From NCBI GenBank assembly GCA_007026445.1, contig VDMD01000155.1:1-50224 (forward strand): a DNA stretch of 50,224 nt. The letters are read 5' to 3'. The position numbers and the translations under genes are program-made. Source of the DNA: Schizophyllum amplum (Eukaryota > Basidiomycota > Agaricomycetes > Agaricales > Schizophyllaceae). Shown in pieces: positions 11,362-22,839 of this stretch. The notes below the pieces were generated by a model, which did not search any database, was not told the origin of the DNA, and was given only the letters and a program-made list of their open reading frames with translations. Positions within the stretch are counted from its first letter, which is position 1. The number at the start of each line of letters is the position of its first letter.

Positions 11362-14300
11362 TCAAAGCTCACTCGCATCTCGCCTGGAGGACACTTTCCC
11401 GCTCCCTTCTGGCTCGGCTGACATCTCGAAGACGATCTCTCCACCATTCGCGATCCAGAAGTGCTCGACGGAGAATTCTCCGCCAGACAAGTCAAGCCTG
11501 CGCGAGGAAGCGGCGTCGCTGTTTACCGTGACCGATTTGACGTATGGCTTGTCCGCTGCCCCTGCTGCTACTATCACCAACGGCCTATTTGAGGCTTCAC
11601 CTGCCGACGGAGGGAGAGTGATGGTAACCTTGTCGAAGAACGGTCTGTCGAACATTAGTACGTTGATTTATTGCGTTAGTGAATGCACTTACGAGCCGAC
11701 GACATACTCCGCCGATACAGGATCAACGGGGTAGAATCCCAAGGCGCTGAAAATGTACCAGGCGCTCATCTGCCCGCAGTCTTCGTTCTGAGATTTTGAT
11801 TCCCCGTGAATACAACGATCACAGTCACTGTGACGACGCACCCCGCTCAAGCCTCGGTCCGTATTATTGTAGTTCTCCTGCGCAACAAGGCGTACTCGTT
11901 CCTGCGTCTTATATGCGTACTCTGGACCCGCAAGGGCATACAGGTATGGTACATGGTGCGCTGGCTGTGGGTAAATCAGCGGCCTTCATGTGCCAGATGT
12001 TCGGGCCACAAACCTCGTTACCAAAGTCAGCGTGTTCGCTCTTCCAAAACTCGTCCAGGGTTTTCGCAAATGCAGCCTTGCCGCCTCGCTTCTGAATGAG
12101 TCCCGGGATATCATGCGCGACATCAAAGCTGGCGACAAGGTCAGCATGCATGGCAACACCGAGACCCGGTCATCGTGGCTGAGTCTGCGCAATAAGCACG
12201 AACCTATAGACCCATTTGTCGCCCTCTGTCCAACCGTTATCTTCCCCCGCCCAAGAACCGTCGGCATTCTTGGCTTCCATAAAATTGGTCTCTTCGTTGA
12301 AGAGCACGAGCGAGGACTTCATCGCGCGCTCATAGAAGAACGATGTCGTGTTCTCCGGCTTCCCCAAGGCTTTCGCGAGCACGTAAATCGCATAGTCGTC
12401 ATCTGTGCGAAGAATACATTCCTTGAGATGATGTACGTCGGCGGAGGATACACACGTACAAGCGTAGCCCAGAGTGCGCGATGCGCTTTCTGAGTGCACG
12501 TCATCCGCTACCCAGCCCTTCTGCGCGTAAACGGTCGACAATCCTGCCCGTACTTCGTAGTCGACGTTTTCCTGGCGGTCTGCGTACCTGCGAGCGCATC
12601 AGTCAAGTACATGCTGTAATTATATGGAAAACGACTCACTCAGTCCGATCATCATCAATAGGTGGGACAGAGCCATCTTTGAGCACAGCTTCCCATGCCA
12701 GGTCGGCGTCGAATCCTTGCACGCCCTTGGCCACGGCCTCCGCAATCATAGAGTCCGCGTGGGTGGCGATCTTCCGCCCTTTAGATTCGCCTGACTGCGA
12801 CGAGCTAAGAAGAGACACTCACCATGATGTTCGTTTCTATCTCTGTTAGCTAGTCATCAAAGATACGACATGCAAAATAGCTCACCGACGATATTCTTCC
12901 ACATTGGCAACCAGCCACCCTGCGGAGACTGTCAGCATAGTGCGAATGATGTTTGTCGTACAGCTGACCTCGCGATAGTCCTGCAACATGCTCGTAATCA
13001 TTCCTGGCACGCGCTCCGGCGCCATGAATATTAGCCAAGCCCACTGCGCGCGGTAGACGTCCTTTGGGTACATCAGTATACGAGTACCATGACGAGAGGT
13101 GTAGACTCACCCAGATAGAGTATCCATTATATGAAACGCCTTCGTGTACGCTATTGTCGTAGCCTGAGTAGTATTTTCCCTCTTCATCCTGCTCGTACGG
13201 ATACTGCAGAAATTTCAGCCATCAAAGCACTGGCCAAAGTCTAGGACCAACCTGCAGGGAGTGGAAGACTGCCGTATAGAACACGGCCAAATCATCCTCG
13301 GTCTTCGCGCCTTCCACTTCAATGCGCCCGAGCTTCTCCACCCAGGCCGCCCGCGTTTTACGCGCTGTGTCTTCGAGCGACATTGTATCGGGAATCTCGT
13401 TGTCCACATTCCGACAGGCCTGCTCCGTGGAGATGAACGACACGCCTACGCGCACATTCACCGTCAGTTCGTGTTCCTCGCCTTCCGTCAGCGCGAAGCG
13501 TGCGTACGCCGAGACCAGCGGGCCCTGCGCGGCCACCGCATCCTCGGGCAATGCAGTGTTATTTTGCAGCACACCAGCTGCGGCAAAATCGCGGTCGAAG
13601 CGCGCGCAGAAGTAGCCTTTAAAGCCGCTCGCAGCATCGTGGACGGAGATGGGGTCGATAATCCAGTCCTGCCGTTCGGTATTGTAGCCAGTGATCTGTC
13701 GCCGCGACGAGTCAATATGAACATGTCCGTCGGGGTAGGTGACATTCGTCGGCGTGGAGGTTATGACGGATGGGCGCGACGCCTCGATGAGCACGTATGG
13801 GTCCGGCGTCGTTTCTGTGTTGAAGGTGAAGCGTAAGTGACCTACACGCGAGGCTGTTATGGAGATAGTCAGCAGGTATTCAAGAAAGAAACTGACCATA
13901 AACTCACTTGCGCTTTGTTCCGCCTTCAGTACGCCGCCGTTCAGAGCCAGATCGGCAGAGTAGTAGCTCGGGCTGAGGACTTCTCGCTGATCACGTTCCA
14001 CAAGTTCCATTCCGCGATCCACGAAGCGCGACTTCACGTCGCCCGCGCCCGGCACGACGATCACGGTCCCACTCTCGCCCATCCAGATTGCGGGCTGGTG
14101 GGTGCCCTGGAAACCGTGCACTGCGGTGTCCGTGCTGTTGTACGGGGTCATCGACACGTAGTTCTCCCGCGTCTGCGCGACCCAGCGCGTCATTGCGAAC
14201 GGGGGAGCGGTCGAGGGGATCATGCCGCCCGAACCGTTAGGCGTGTCGCCTCCGTTCCCGATCAGCGGGTTGACATAGTCAAGTTGAGGACAGTGTGGAT

Positions 14301-14376
14301 CAGCAAAGGGGGAAGGGAGAGAGGCAGCATATGCAGAAGGAACGAGGAGAAGGAGCGCATTTCGTGTCAAGGTCAT
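11362..14376 (-). CDS. secreted GH92 alpha-mannosidase
   Basis: Glycoside hydrolase family 92, calcium-dependent exo-alpha-mannosidase acting on N-glycan or cell-wall mannose. Thirteen exons (14376-13908, 13853-13252, 13203-13111, 13061-12969, 12919-12886, 12836-12823, 12770-12640, 12587-12460, 12402-12204, 12128-12014, 11964-11842, 11787-11693, 11644-11362) give 792 residues with all phases consistent. An N-terminal signal peptide (NALLLLVPSAYA) is followed by YVNPLIGNGG, GFQGTHQPAIWMGESG, SIWDVYRAQ, the helical barrel, EPAHH-type motif (NE-PAHHVPYLYA) and the conserved NEDCGQMSAW near residue 668, which carries catalytic-site acids in this family. No break is seen. It starts 482 bases from the divergent monooxygenase. 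Exon 6 is only 14 bases. Confidence 0.93.
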
Positions 14377-14858
14377 TGAAGTGCGGGGAAAGACTGGTGA
14401 ACCGCCGTCGGTTCGGGCCGGCCGATCCGACTGAAATCATGATCGGCGTCTGCCGGGGAGGCCGTAAACCTCGATGGTGCACAATGCGCATCACGTACGT
14501 ACACTGTCTACGTTCATCTTCGGCAAGTGAAAGCAAGTGAACTGTGAAGGACCTCGATCCTGAGCATGCTCTAAATATATTCTCAGCTCTACGTGCGGTG
14601 GATACACCCCGAGCACCTACCTGAGCTGCCGATGCCGTGGCCTCTGCGTGCACCTTCGCCTGGTCGGACAGTTCTGACGTGTATATGGCTGCCGTCGGTC
14701 GACAGTCGTCCAGGCTATTTTCTGCCGTCGACGCAACCCTTCGGCAAGTGCATGAAGGCAAGGCTTGTATATATATATATTGCAATTGCGGATAATGGGC
14801 GCAACTTCAACATCATCTTCGCCGGCCAACCTGCGAGCAACTTATATCAACTTCAGTC
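14377..14858. promoter_or_regulatory. divergent promoter between GH92 and the FAD monooxygenase
   Basis: 482 bases between two outward-facing starts. An alternating TA run (about 14768-14779) lies about 80 bases before the monooxygenase ATG and could act as its TATA element. A CGG-N5-CCG pair lies near 14420, resembling Zn2Cys6 regulator sites; this is weak. Confidence 0.4.
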
Positions 14859-16872
14859 ATGATCCCAGCTAATGTGCTCATCGTGAGTCTGTACCACTGG
14901 ACGAGGATGCAGCTCGCTTACCGAGCTATTTGCAGGCTGGCGCTGGTCCCGCCGGACTTGCCATGGCACTATGCTTGGCGCAGAATGGTGTCCCCGTTCG
15001 CATAATCGACAAGCTGCCCACACCCCGCCGTGGTCAGAAGGGCCCTGGAATTCAAGTACGCGCCGCATTATTCGCTACACACATCCACTCACCGCATCAC
15101 AGCCGCGGAGCCTCGAGCTATACAAGACGCTAGGCGTGCTTGAGGATATGTTGAATTTGGCGCGCTTCCCGCAGCCACTCACTCACTATAAGCTTCCCGG
15201 CGGAACGGAGGTCGACCGTCAGTTCTTGATGGTTTCCTGGACAGAACCTACGCCCGATCGTCCATATGTAAGTCATCCTGTAATCTGGGTCTTACACACG
15301 CACTGACCAGCTTCGTGCAGCCGAACTCCCTCATGCTGGGTCAGGACCGTCATGAGGAGATACTTCGCGCCCACCTTAAGCGGAACGGCGTCGAGGTTGA
15401 GATGGGCACCGAGCTTGTCGACTTCACGCAAGACGAGGACAAGATGCACGTCCGTATCAACAAGGGCAGCGCCATCGAGGAATTCGATGTGGCTTTCCTC
15501 GTGGGTGCAGACTGTGGTCACAGCACTGTTCGGAAGGCGCTCGGCGTGAGCTTTGTGGGAGAAACGCTTGTTGTCGAGTCTCCAGGGCTTCCGCTGGATG
15601 TGCGTATCTCTTTCCAGGAGCCCCATGGCCGGGTGGCTGATGAATAAACAGAAGTGGCACAGCTGGGGTGACGCGCAAACGAAGTTGTAAGTCCATGTCA
15701 ACCTTGTGCTTGATACATGCCTCTTGCTATCATGGTAGAGTTATGTTGCGCCCGTGTGAGGCCCCGGACGAGAACAGGTTATCGATCCTCCTCAGTGGCA
15801 AGGGCGTCGACTTCGAGAAGACGGCTTCTAGCGGGAAGGAATTCGCCAAAGTCTTCTATGAGATTTCAGAAAGAACCGACGTACACTTTGGGGAAGTCAT
15901 CTGTCTCTCTGTCTTCAGGTGAATTATGGTACCGATTGTCAAAGGCTCGCGGCTCACGTCCTGCAGACCCAATATTCGGGTGGTCGACAAATTCGGCGTC
16001 GGACGCGGTCTTCGTGTCAGGAGGTCTGTCAATTCGCAATCACAGAGACAAGTTTCTGACTTACCACATGCGAGCAGACGCAGCACACACGCACAGCCCC
16101 ACCGGCGGACAAGGCATGAACTCGAGTGTGCAGGATTCCGTAAGACGACCATTCTTCAGTGTCCTCGCATACGCTGAGATACCCTACCAGGCCAATCTCG
16201 CTTGGAAGATCGCACTCGTGCTCAAGGGCCACGCCTCAAAAGCTCTCCTCGAGACTTATACCACCGAGCGCGTGCCCGTCATCCAGGAGATGCTTGGTCG
16301 CACAACGCGCCTCCTCAACCGCACCATGCGCCCTGGCGAGGAGCGCGACGAGGGCTGGCAGCGTGGCGGAGTGCTCAACATGCTGAGCATTCACTTCCGC
16401 TGGAGTCCCATCGTGCTCGACGAGCGCCGCACCCCGCCGACCAAGGATGAAAGGTTGAGCGCCTGTGAATGGCGACGTGGTGCGGCTCTTCGATCTGTTC
16501 AAGTACACCAACCACACCGCGCTGGTCTTTGCGGCGCACGCAGCTAGTGCCGATGAAGCCTCATCCATTGTCACTGGTCTTCCCAAAGGTGTGTGCGGGG
16601 TCGCCGCAGTCTTGCCGCGCGGGGCGACAACAGGGACATCCTGTCTACCATATGGCTCGGCCACACAGGACAATAAACATGGAAACCAAAAAAAAACAGG
16701 GACAGCGACGAAGGCGACGTATACGGTGACGGACAATGAAGGCGAGGCGTACAAGGCCTACGAGATATCGAGTGAGCCGACCGTAGTCGTCGTGAGACCT
16801 GACGGTGTAATTGGCGCTATTGTCAAGAACACCGAAGGCATTCGGAGGTACTTCACGAGCATCTTGGCTTAG
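14859..16872 (+). CDS. FAD-dependent aromatic monooxygenase (phenol hydroxylase type)
   Basis: Class A flavoprotein hydroxylase using NADPH and O2, usually on phenolic substrates. Exons: 14859-14882, 14936-15055, 15103-15267, 15321-15599, 15652-15686, 15739-15918, 15967-16023, 16078-16139 and 16191-16872. Domains: N-terminal GxGxxG dinucleotide motif (AGAGPAGLAMALC), then FLVGADCGHSTVRKALG (DG-type motif), then GDAAHTHSPTGGQGMNSS, which binds the FAD phosphate and ribityl. The C-terminal thioredoxin-like domain ends with EPTVVVVRPDGVIGAIV. Two problems: an extra G near 16007-16008 breaks the frame inside the VGR-VFVSG stretch, and near 16450 the frame changes again with the usual linker between the two domains apparently missing (KDER then VNGDVVRLFDLF). 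The TAA at about 15644 is inside an intron. It may be a damaged gene. Confidence 0.8.
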
Positions 16873-17111
16873 AACTACATATACGTTTAGCTGGCGTAAT
16901 GTATGGGAGGGTACACGCACCATGATATTCGAGAGCATGACTGTCGTCACTATAGCGGTAACACGATCGAACTGAGTTCAACATTTTGAAGCCAACATCG
17001 AACAGTAGTATCTGCCTCATTGAACAAATCGTCGTTCATATCTTACATTAGCATACCGCTTTACATGTTCCACATAATGACAAGCCAAAGGAGAGCAGAG
17101 AACGAGGCGGT

Positions 17112-20100
17112 TTAAGCGACATATCGGAACGTGTTCTGCTCTTCGGTGCGCTCGATATATTCTTGCTCGACCATGGCTTCGATGCGCTTCTTCACATCGG
17201 GCACTTTGGGAGTAAAGTGCTTCTTGACCGCATCAATAACAGAGTTCTGCAGGTCCTGCATCCTCATCTGGAGATAGACGACGTGAGTCTTCAGGCTTAG
17301 AGACACAACGAGTGACCAACCTCTTTCCTGCCTTTCATAATGCGAACGATCGCCGCGTCCAGGATGTGCTTGCGCTCTCCTTCGATGGAGAATTGGGTTT
17401 TCTGATGTTCCTCCTCCTATGCAAGGGTAAGCGGGTCAACCAAATGATAGCATACGCGAAGCAACAAGAAGAACTTGACACGTACAGAAACCTTTGCCTG
17501 GATGGAGTTGATGTGGATTTTGTACGCAGAGTCGGTGAACTCGGCGTTGACACGGAAGATATCCCCGTCATTCACGTTCTTGCCGGGAGGAGATTTAGTG
17601 AGCACACGCTTCTTGCCGCAGGCAAGGCTTTGCAGCGTCCGTCGGAGATCACCATCATCTGACGATGCCGTGAGCTTCCTTCGCCTTTGTACAAGGCAAG
17701 ATACTAACCCAAGTTGCCTGCCGACTCCTTGATCTCAGCGAAGGATCGCTTCTCCCCATCCGCAAACATGAGAAGGATGACGGCCTGATACAAACTGACG
17801 CTCAACTCCTTCTCGCCCGCGTTGAACCTGGCGGACAAGGTTGCAGTGCCTAGCGCATGGTCCCAATCAAGTTTGTGGCCCGAGTGTATCGCTTTGTAAG
17901 ATTCCGCAAAAGATATGAGCGCATCTTGCATCTGCCAGACAAATCAGTCATTGACTTGCATATCTTCGGTACGAGGCACTGACTTTGGGTGGCAAGTCTA
18001 TGGTCCCGGTCGAGACCGTGAAGGGCCAGGCGCTGCGCTTCAACACCATCACAGTTAGACGACGCGCAAAGCCATTCGCCGGTTGCTTCTCATTGAACTT
18101 GTTCATCATCTCGCGAGATAGGGCAAGGTCTTTGAACATCTCCTCTCCCATGCCGAATTCCGGATCGTAATCTGCGAAAATGTTTGTCAAACTTATGTTC
18201 AGGGAAAGGATAAGTCGAGCGTACTTACTGTTTTGCAGCTTTTTTAGCATCGCTATTTCGAAGTCGTCGCTAGCACTCTTCTGAAGCAGCAACCGCCTTG
18301 CCAGCGCACGATGATAGAAGGTGCGAAACACATCCTTGTCTTCAGTATATCTGCGTAAATTGGGCTCGCATCAACCCATATCGACGTGTCCATCATAAGA
18401 CTATGCACCTGTACAAACTCAGAGCAGCGTCGAGGCTCTTTTCAAAGTCCTTGTCGCTGGCATTCTTCTGACCCTTGCGTAGGGTCGTGTCCAGATACCG
18501 AGCGATCATCTCCGCCGGCTACAAATGACAATCAGAACGCTAAATGCGCTGTTCGAGAGTTCGCGTACCTTGCTCCTCCTAGACTTGAAGCCAGTCCCGA
18601 ACGCGTCTGTAAGGGCATACACGAAGTCCTGGTTGGGCGCGCGTGCAGGTATGGCAGAAGAGGAGGCCTCAGTTGAACTGTTAATAGCCGTCCCCTCACC
18701 CTGCAAAGTTTCGGCAGTCATCGGCTTGCCCTCGGGTTTTTGGGCCAGGAAGCAATGCTCGACGGTGCGACTAGCTTGATCCCTGAACTCTAAGAGACGG
18801 TCCACCATCTGGGCGTCCTGTTCCTTGTCCGTGACGATCGCGGTAACCTTGCGCTGGTGACGAATTGCAGCGGTTGCAAAGACATGATTGGGAAGGGAGA
18901 CATACGTTGACGTAGGACTTCCACACATTGCATAACTTGGCTAGGCCGTTCACTCTCGAGAAAAGCTCGTACGTTTCCTTGAGCTTCTTTTTGTCGTCCT
19001 TGTCCGCCAAAGCGCCCACGGCTGACACACGAGTAAGCCTTGTCCAGTCATGTAGGAAGCAATTGAAGGCTCACCGCTCGAAGCGATCCAATGCAAGCGC
19101 TCTTTGCAAAAGGCCTCTTCCGAGACCTTTCGGATGATCTCCCAACTTCCGACAGAAAGCACGTCTTTGGCACGGTCGACCTCCACGTCGATACGGCTCA
19201 TTATGTGATCTAGGAACGCATCTGGGCCAAGTTCCTTGGATAGCCGGTCCGACTCTGCCATGTAATAATCGCGCGTGAGTCTGCAGTAGTCATCCTCGTA
19301 TTCGCCGTATAGTCCGTGCGTCTGCAGGTGCTTGAAAAGGGAGGCGAACGCTGCGCGGTGAAGATGGGGCGTGCTGCACAGGATCAGTATATCACTCTTA
19401 ATATGCTGTAACCACGTACTTCGCCGCGTTATCCCTCTCTTCAGTCAACCAACGCTTGACGCACTGCGACAGCGTTTGATCAATGGATCCGTCGAGCAAC
19501 AAATACTGCCTAAAGCGATTGAGGCCATAGATCCTGGTATGATTGATCTTGAGCGTCTACTGATATACACTGGATATGCAAGAACACTCACTGTGTACTT
19601 TCCAAGCCACGCGGTTTGGCGTATGACTGATTGAGGTACGTGAGAAGAGACTGGATCAAGTGCTGGGGGACCATTAGGCTGTGTACATGTAGCTAGAGAT
19701 CTACACACCATATTTTCCTCGAACCAAGCACAACATTCGACCAGCTGGGATGCCCATTCGACGCCAACTTCTCCGTCTACGCGGAGCTCCTTCGTCAAGC
19801 TGCTGACGCACTTGTCGATCTCGCACTTGATGTTGTAGTAGAGCTGCTCTCCCTCTCCGCAGACATCTACGACGTAGCGACATTGCATGTACACTTTGTC
19901 GTAAGCCACGGGGAGAGTGTCGCGTCGATCGAGGAGAGCTCTTATCCACGCCCTAACTTGGTTGGATGGCTGCTCGGCGTGTGAGGCGTTCTTTGGCGTC
20001 GCTGCTATAGTGAGATAGTGTAGAAGGTGCAATATAGACAGAACGTACCTGCAGGAGCTCCCATGAGCTGTAGTTTCAGAGGGCCGCTCGTCTGAGTGCT

Positions 20101-20259
20101 TGACCTGAAAGGAGCGTCATCAGAGTCGGGGTCCAGTCGAATTCTCTTGTGAGGAGGAGACGCCGACCCATCAATGGCAGAACCGAGCACCGATGCCGTC
20201 TTGGAAGATTTGAAAGCCTGTCCATAGGTCGGCAATGAGAGGATGTCGAGCAGAGACAT
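17112..20259 (-). CDS. CUL4: cullin, probably CUL4 type
   Basis: Scaffold of a cullin-RING ubiquitin ligase; CUL4 pairs with DDB1 in DNA repair, replication and chromatin control. Fourteen exons (20259-20049, 20004-19709, 19662-19592, 19533-19420, 19373-19075, 19021-18906, 18853-18569, 18518-18409, 18350-18229, 18171-17984, 17931-17709, 17658-17486, 17416-17321, 17267-17112) give 819 residues, all phases consistent. Features: a disordered N-terminal extension with KRIRLDPDSDD, cullin repeats, the homology segment TEDKDVFRTFYHRALARRLL, then the winged-helix tail. The neddylation motif AAIVRIMKGRKE places the acceptor lysine near residue 764, and the protein ends in the typical FRYVA. I prefer CUL4 over CUL1 or CUL3 from the N terminus and overall pattern; that subtype is inference. 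No breaks. Confidence 0.9.
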
Positions 20260-20601
20260 GGTCGTTCAGGAAGAGTGCATTACTGTTCCGGCCCGGATAT
20301 CGAGCATACTTCAGTCACCTTCCTCTCTCCAGTTTCCTCCAACTGTCCTGAAGCTGAATCCTGCACATCATTTCGCATCATAGCTACGCGTGACTATATG
20401 TACAATCTTCTACGCCAAACCACTCGCGAGTGGTACATGAACTAGAGCTCATGTCGCAGACTCTCAGGATCATCGCCTCTTTCAGCATGATCAGTGCGCA
20501 CTGCGCACCACGCCGGCTAGCGCGGTCCACCTCTTCAAAGAGAGGTAAGAATCCTTCTGGATTTCAGAGCTGGATTTGGGATTTGACATCGACCACACAC
20601 T
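20260..20601. other. intergenic: cullin promoter and MYG1 3' end
   Basis: 342 bases between minus-strand genes. One ACGCGT hexamer at 20386-20391 lies 127 bases upstream of the cullin ATG. Nothing else recognised. Confidence 0.4.
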
Positions 20602-22011
20602 TTACATCTCCAACGCCGCTTTCGCCATAGCGAGAGCCCCCTCGTACGTCCGGTTGCCGCCCGTGAAGCCAGACGCATGCACGAAGATGCAGCCATCGAT
20701 ACCGGAAACCTTGCTGAGCTCCTGGTCACGAATCCCGCGCCAGGCCTCTGGCAGAGACTTGCGATCTCCGAAACGATCGAGGGAAACGGGGACGCAATTG
20801 ACTCGCCAGTCGTGAGCGGTATCATCTTCGAAGAGCACGTAGAGAGCAGTTCCAGTAGTCCCAATCGAGGCTTCGTATTGGAGGAGGTGCTCCTGCAGCG
20901 GCTGTCAGTACTAGGCAAAGCAGCAAGGCATGTCAAGGCTGCATACCTTCCATGGGGCGAACTGTGACAGCACAATGATGCGACCGGTAGGATCGACTTC
21001 AGCCTTGCTCTTCTCCACGGACCCAACGACGATATTTCGTGCGGGAAGCCACGAGTTGGCATAATTGTTGAGCTTCTCAGTGAAGTCGACGCCAGTCATA
21101 GCCGAAGCTTTTTCGAAGAGAGCCTACACTCTGAGGTTAGTAGTACTCGCGCAATCGGTGGACTACTCACGTCAACGCCGGCTAGATCGACCTTCTCGTT
21201 CCATGCCGGATTCACGTTGCCTACACGGCTACTGAGGTCCGTACGTAGCTTGTAGCGGGGCTTCACGTCCGTGTCATACTGCGAAATGCCGTTGTCGATG
21301 GCGTCGATACTCTCGATGAAGCCCTGTATTGCTCGAATCAGTACTGGGAACCTAAGTCTGTGCATGTCGCTCACCTCGTACAGCTTCAGCCACAGGGTCT
21401 CCACCTTAGGATCGTCGATGGGGAGCTGAGTGCGTGATGCGATGATCTCTTTACCGAAGTGTCTAGAGGGTGTATCGAGTCAGGCAAAGCTAATGGAACA
21501 CATGTGGGGACGTACTTGTAAACAAGGCCAGCCGAAGATAGCTTCGTGTTGAAGCCGTTCCCGAAAACTTCGGCGAATCCACGCTGGTGGTGGTCAAAAC
21601 GCTGCTTCGACTCGTCGTAGATGCCCCCGACATCTACGACGATGTCGCAGGTATCGAGAACAGCCTGGTCGCGCGAGCGCTTCAGGCCTACATAACTTCA
21701 ATCAGAGGACGAGACCCTATGGTGGTAGGCACACCTACCAGCGTCTCTGTACGCGGATGTGTGGCGGAGCATGTACACGGCGAGGGCTTCATCGCAGTGG
21801 AAAGTGCCATTGTGCGTGCCAATGACCTGGGGAGTACGTTGGCCACACGTTGGACGGACGGCCAATCCGAGCTTGCCTTTTGGTCAAGCTTTTGTTTCTT
21901 GAACAGAGGAACCTCAGTGGACATGGTTCTGACTTTGATGAGGGGAGCACGGCGACGGAGGCAGGAAGCAGAAGGCGGCAGACGTCTTGACGCGGTGAGA
22001 AATCTCAGCAT
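20602..22011 (-). CDS. MYG1: MYG1 family exonuclease (UPF0160)
   Basis: Conserved eukaryotic DHH-like protein reported as an RNA 3'-5' exonuclease in nucleolus and mitochondria. Seven exons: 22011-21877, 21826-21739, 21687-21516, 21462-21375, 21323-21171, 21123-20947 and 20892-20602; 367 residues, all in phase. Motifs: [41 protein letters not shown] near the middle and HASGFTGGN near the C terminus. The first ATG (22011) gives a basic, hydroxylated leader [21 protein letters not shown] typical of mitochondrial import up to 20 residues or so; a second in-frame ATG (21924) would give a form without it. Exon 1 joins exon 2 by a GC-AG intron (21827-21876, donor GCAAGC), which restores the frame that GT-only splicing would break. 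Confidence 0.93.
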
Positions 22012-22185
22012 GAGAGCCGCCACGATCGATCACAAACGTGAAAAGTAAATGATCCATTATAGCTAAGCCGCCGAGCATATATGCTAAGTAGTATGTCGAT
22101 GAGAGGTCCGTGGTGAAGACATATGATCGTGAACGCTCGTATGGAGTCCGTCAAGTCCCAAATCCAATAACAACACTGTGCCCGC

Positions 22186-22781
22186 CTACATCACCAACAG
22201 CGCGAGTCCCAGTGCCGCAGCGCCACCTGCTACAGCCGCGCCATGGACCCTAAGCACAGCCGCGGCATCGGTGTGGTAGCTATCGTCCGGGCTGAGGCCA
22301 CCGGAGGTTGGTGCGGGGGCGGAGTCAGACCCGCCACCGTTCACATTGGAGGCATCAGCGGTGGGGAGGTTCTTCGCCGTCGATGTTGATTGCCTGGAGG
22401 AAGAGTGACCACCGCCAGAGCCACTTGCAGAACCACTCTGTGATCCACTGCCGCTGCCCGAGGCAGATCCAGAGCCCGAGCCTGAGCTGTTGTTGTCGTC
22501 GTTCGACCCAGAGGACTGTGATGCGGCAGAAGTGATGGTGGACGTGATCACCTGTGTTGAGGTCCTACGGGTTAAGACTGTCAGCATGCGCAGTGGTGAG
22601 ATTAACGTAGCCAACGCACTGTCCGTTGGACTCGATCGCGCTCGTTATAGTGGTGACCTGCGCGTTGTTGTCATCATCCTGCATCCGTTAGGTCGTGTAG
22701 CAGGCGTTGAAGCAGAAGTTGCTGCACCTGTGCAACTGCGAGGAGAGGAATGAGGGCAAGCAATATGACTTGGAGACGCAT
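22186..22781 (-). CDS. small secreted Ser/Gly-rich protein, likely GPI-anchored
   Basis: Three exons (22781-22728, 22678-22620, 22564-22186), 163 residues. An 18-residue first exon codes almost exactly the signal peptide (MRLQVILLALIPLLAVAQ). The mature part starts with DDDNNAQVTTITSAIES, continues with a low-complexity Ser/Gly tract of about 40 residues, and ends with a hydrophobic tail (AAVAGGAAALGLALLVM) preceded by small residues, as expected for GPI attachment. No enzymatic domain. Likely a cell-wall or surface mannoprotein-like molecule. No homologue recognised by name. The first intron (22679-22727, 49 bases) has a good CTAAC branch site. Confidence 0.75.
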
Positions 22782-22839
22782 TTCGCTTGAGCGAAGGGAG
22801 GAAGAGTCTAGAGTCGAGGAGCTGCGGGGAGCGATGCAC

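Noticed and set aside
13854..13907. Hydrophobic 18-residue insertion in GH92
   Set aside because: In-frame 54-base intron; removing it restores the conserved strand.
14768..14779. TA run as a microsatellite of note
   Set aside because: Only about six repeats; more likely a core promoter element.
15600..15651. In-frame TAA suggesting a truncated monooxygenase
   Set aside because: It lies in a normal intron (GTGCGT...AACAG); splicing continues into KWHSWGD.
19663..19708. Cullin intron of only 28 to 30 bases
   Set aside because: A later acceptor gives 46 bases, keeps phase and has a CTAAT branch-like sequence.
21827..21876. Frameshift in MYG1
   Set aside because: Explained by a GC-AG intron of normal length.
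22679..22727. Coding Cys-rich segment or Leu/Gln-rich segment after the signal peptide of the small surface protein
   Set aside because: It is a 49-base intron with CTAAC branch site; frames through it stop soon after.
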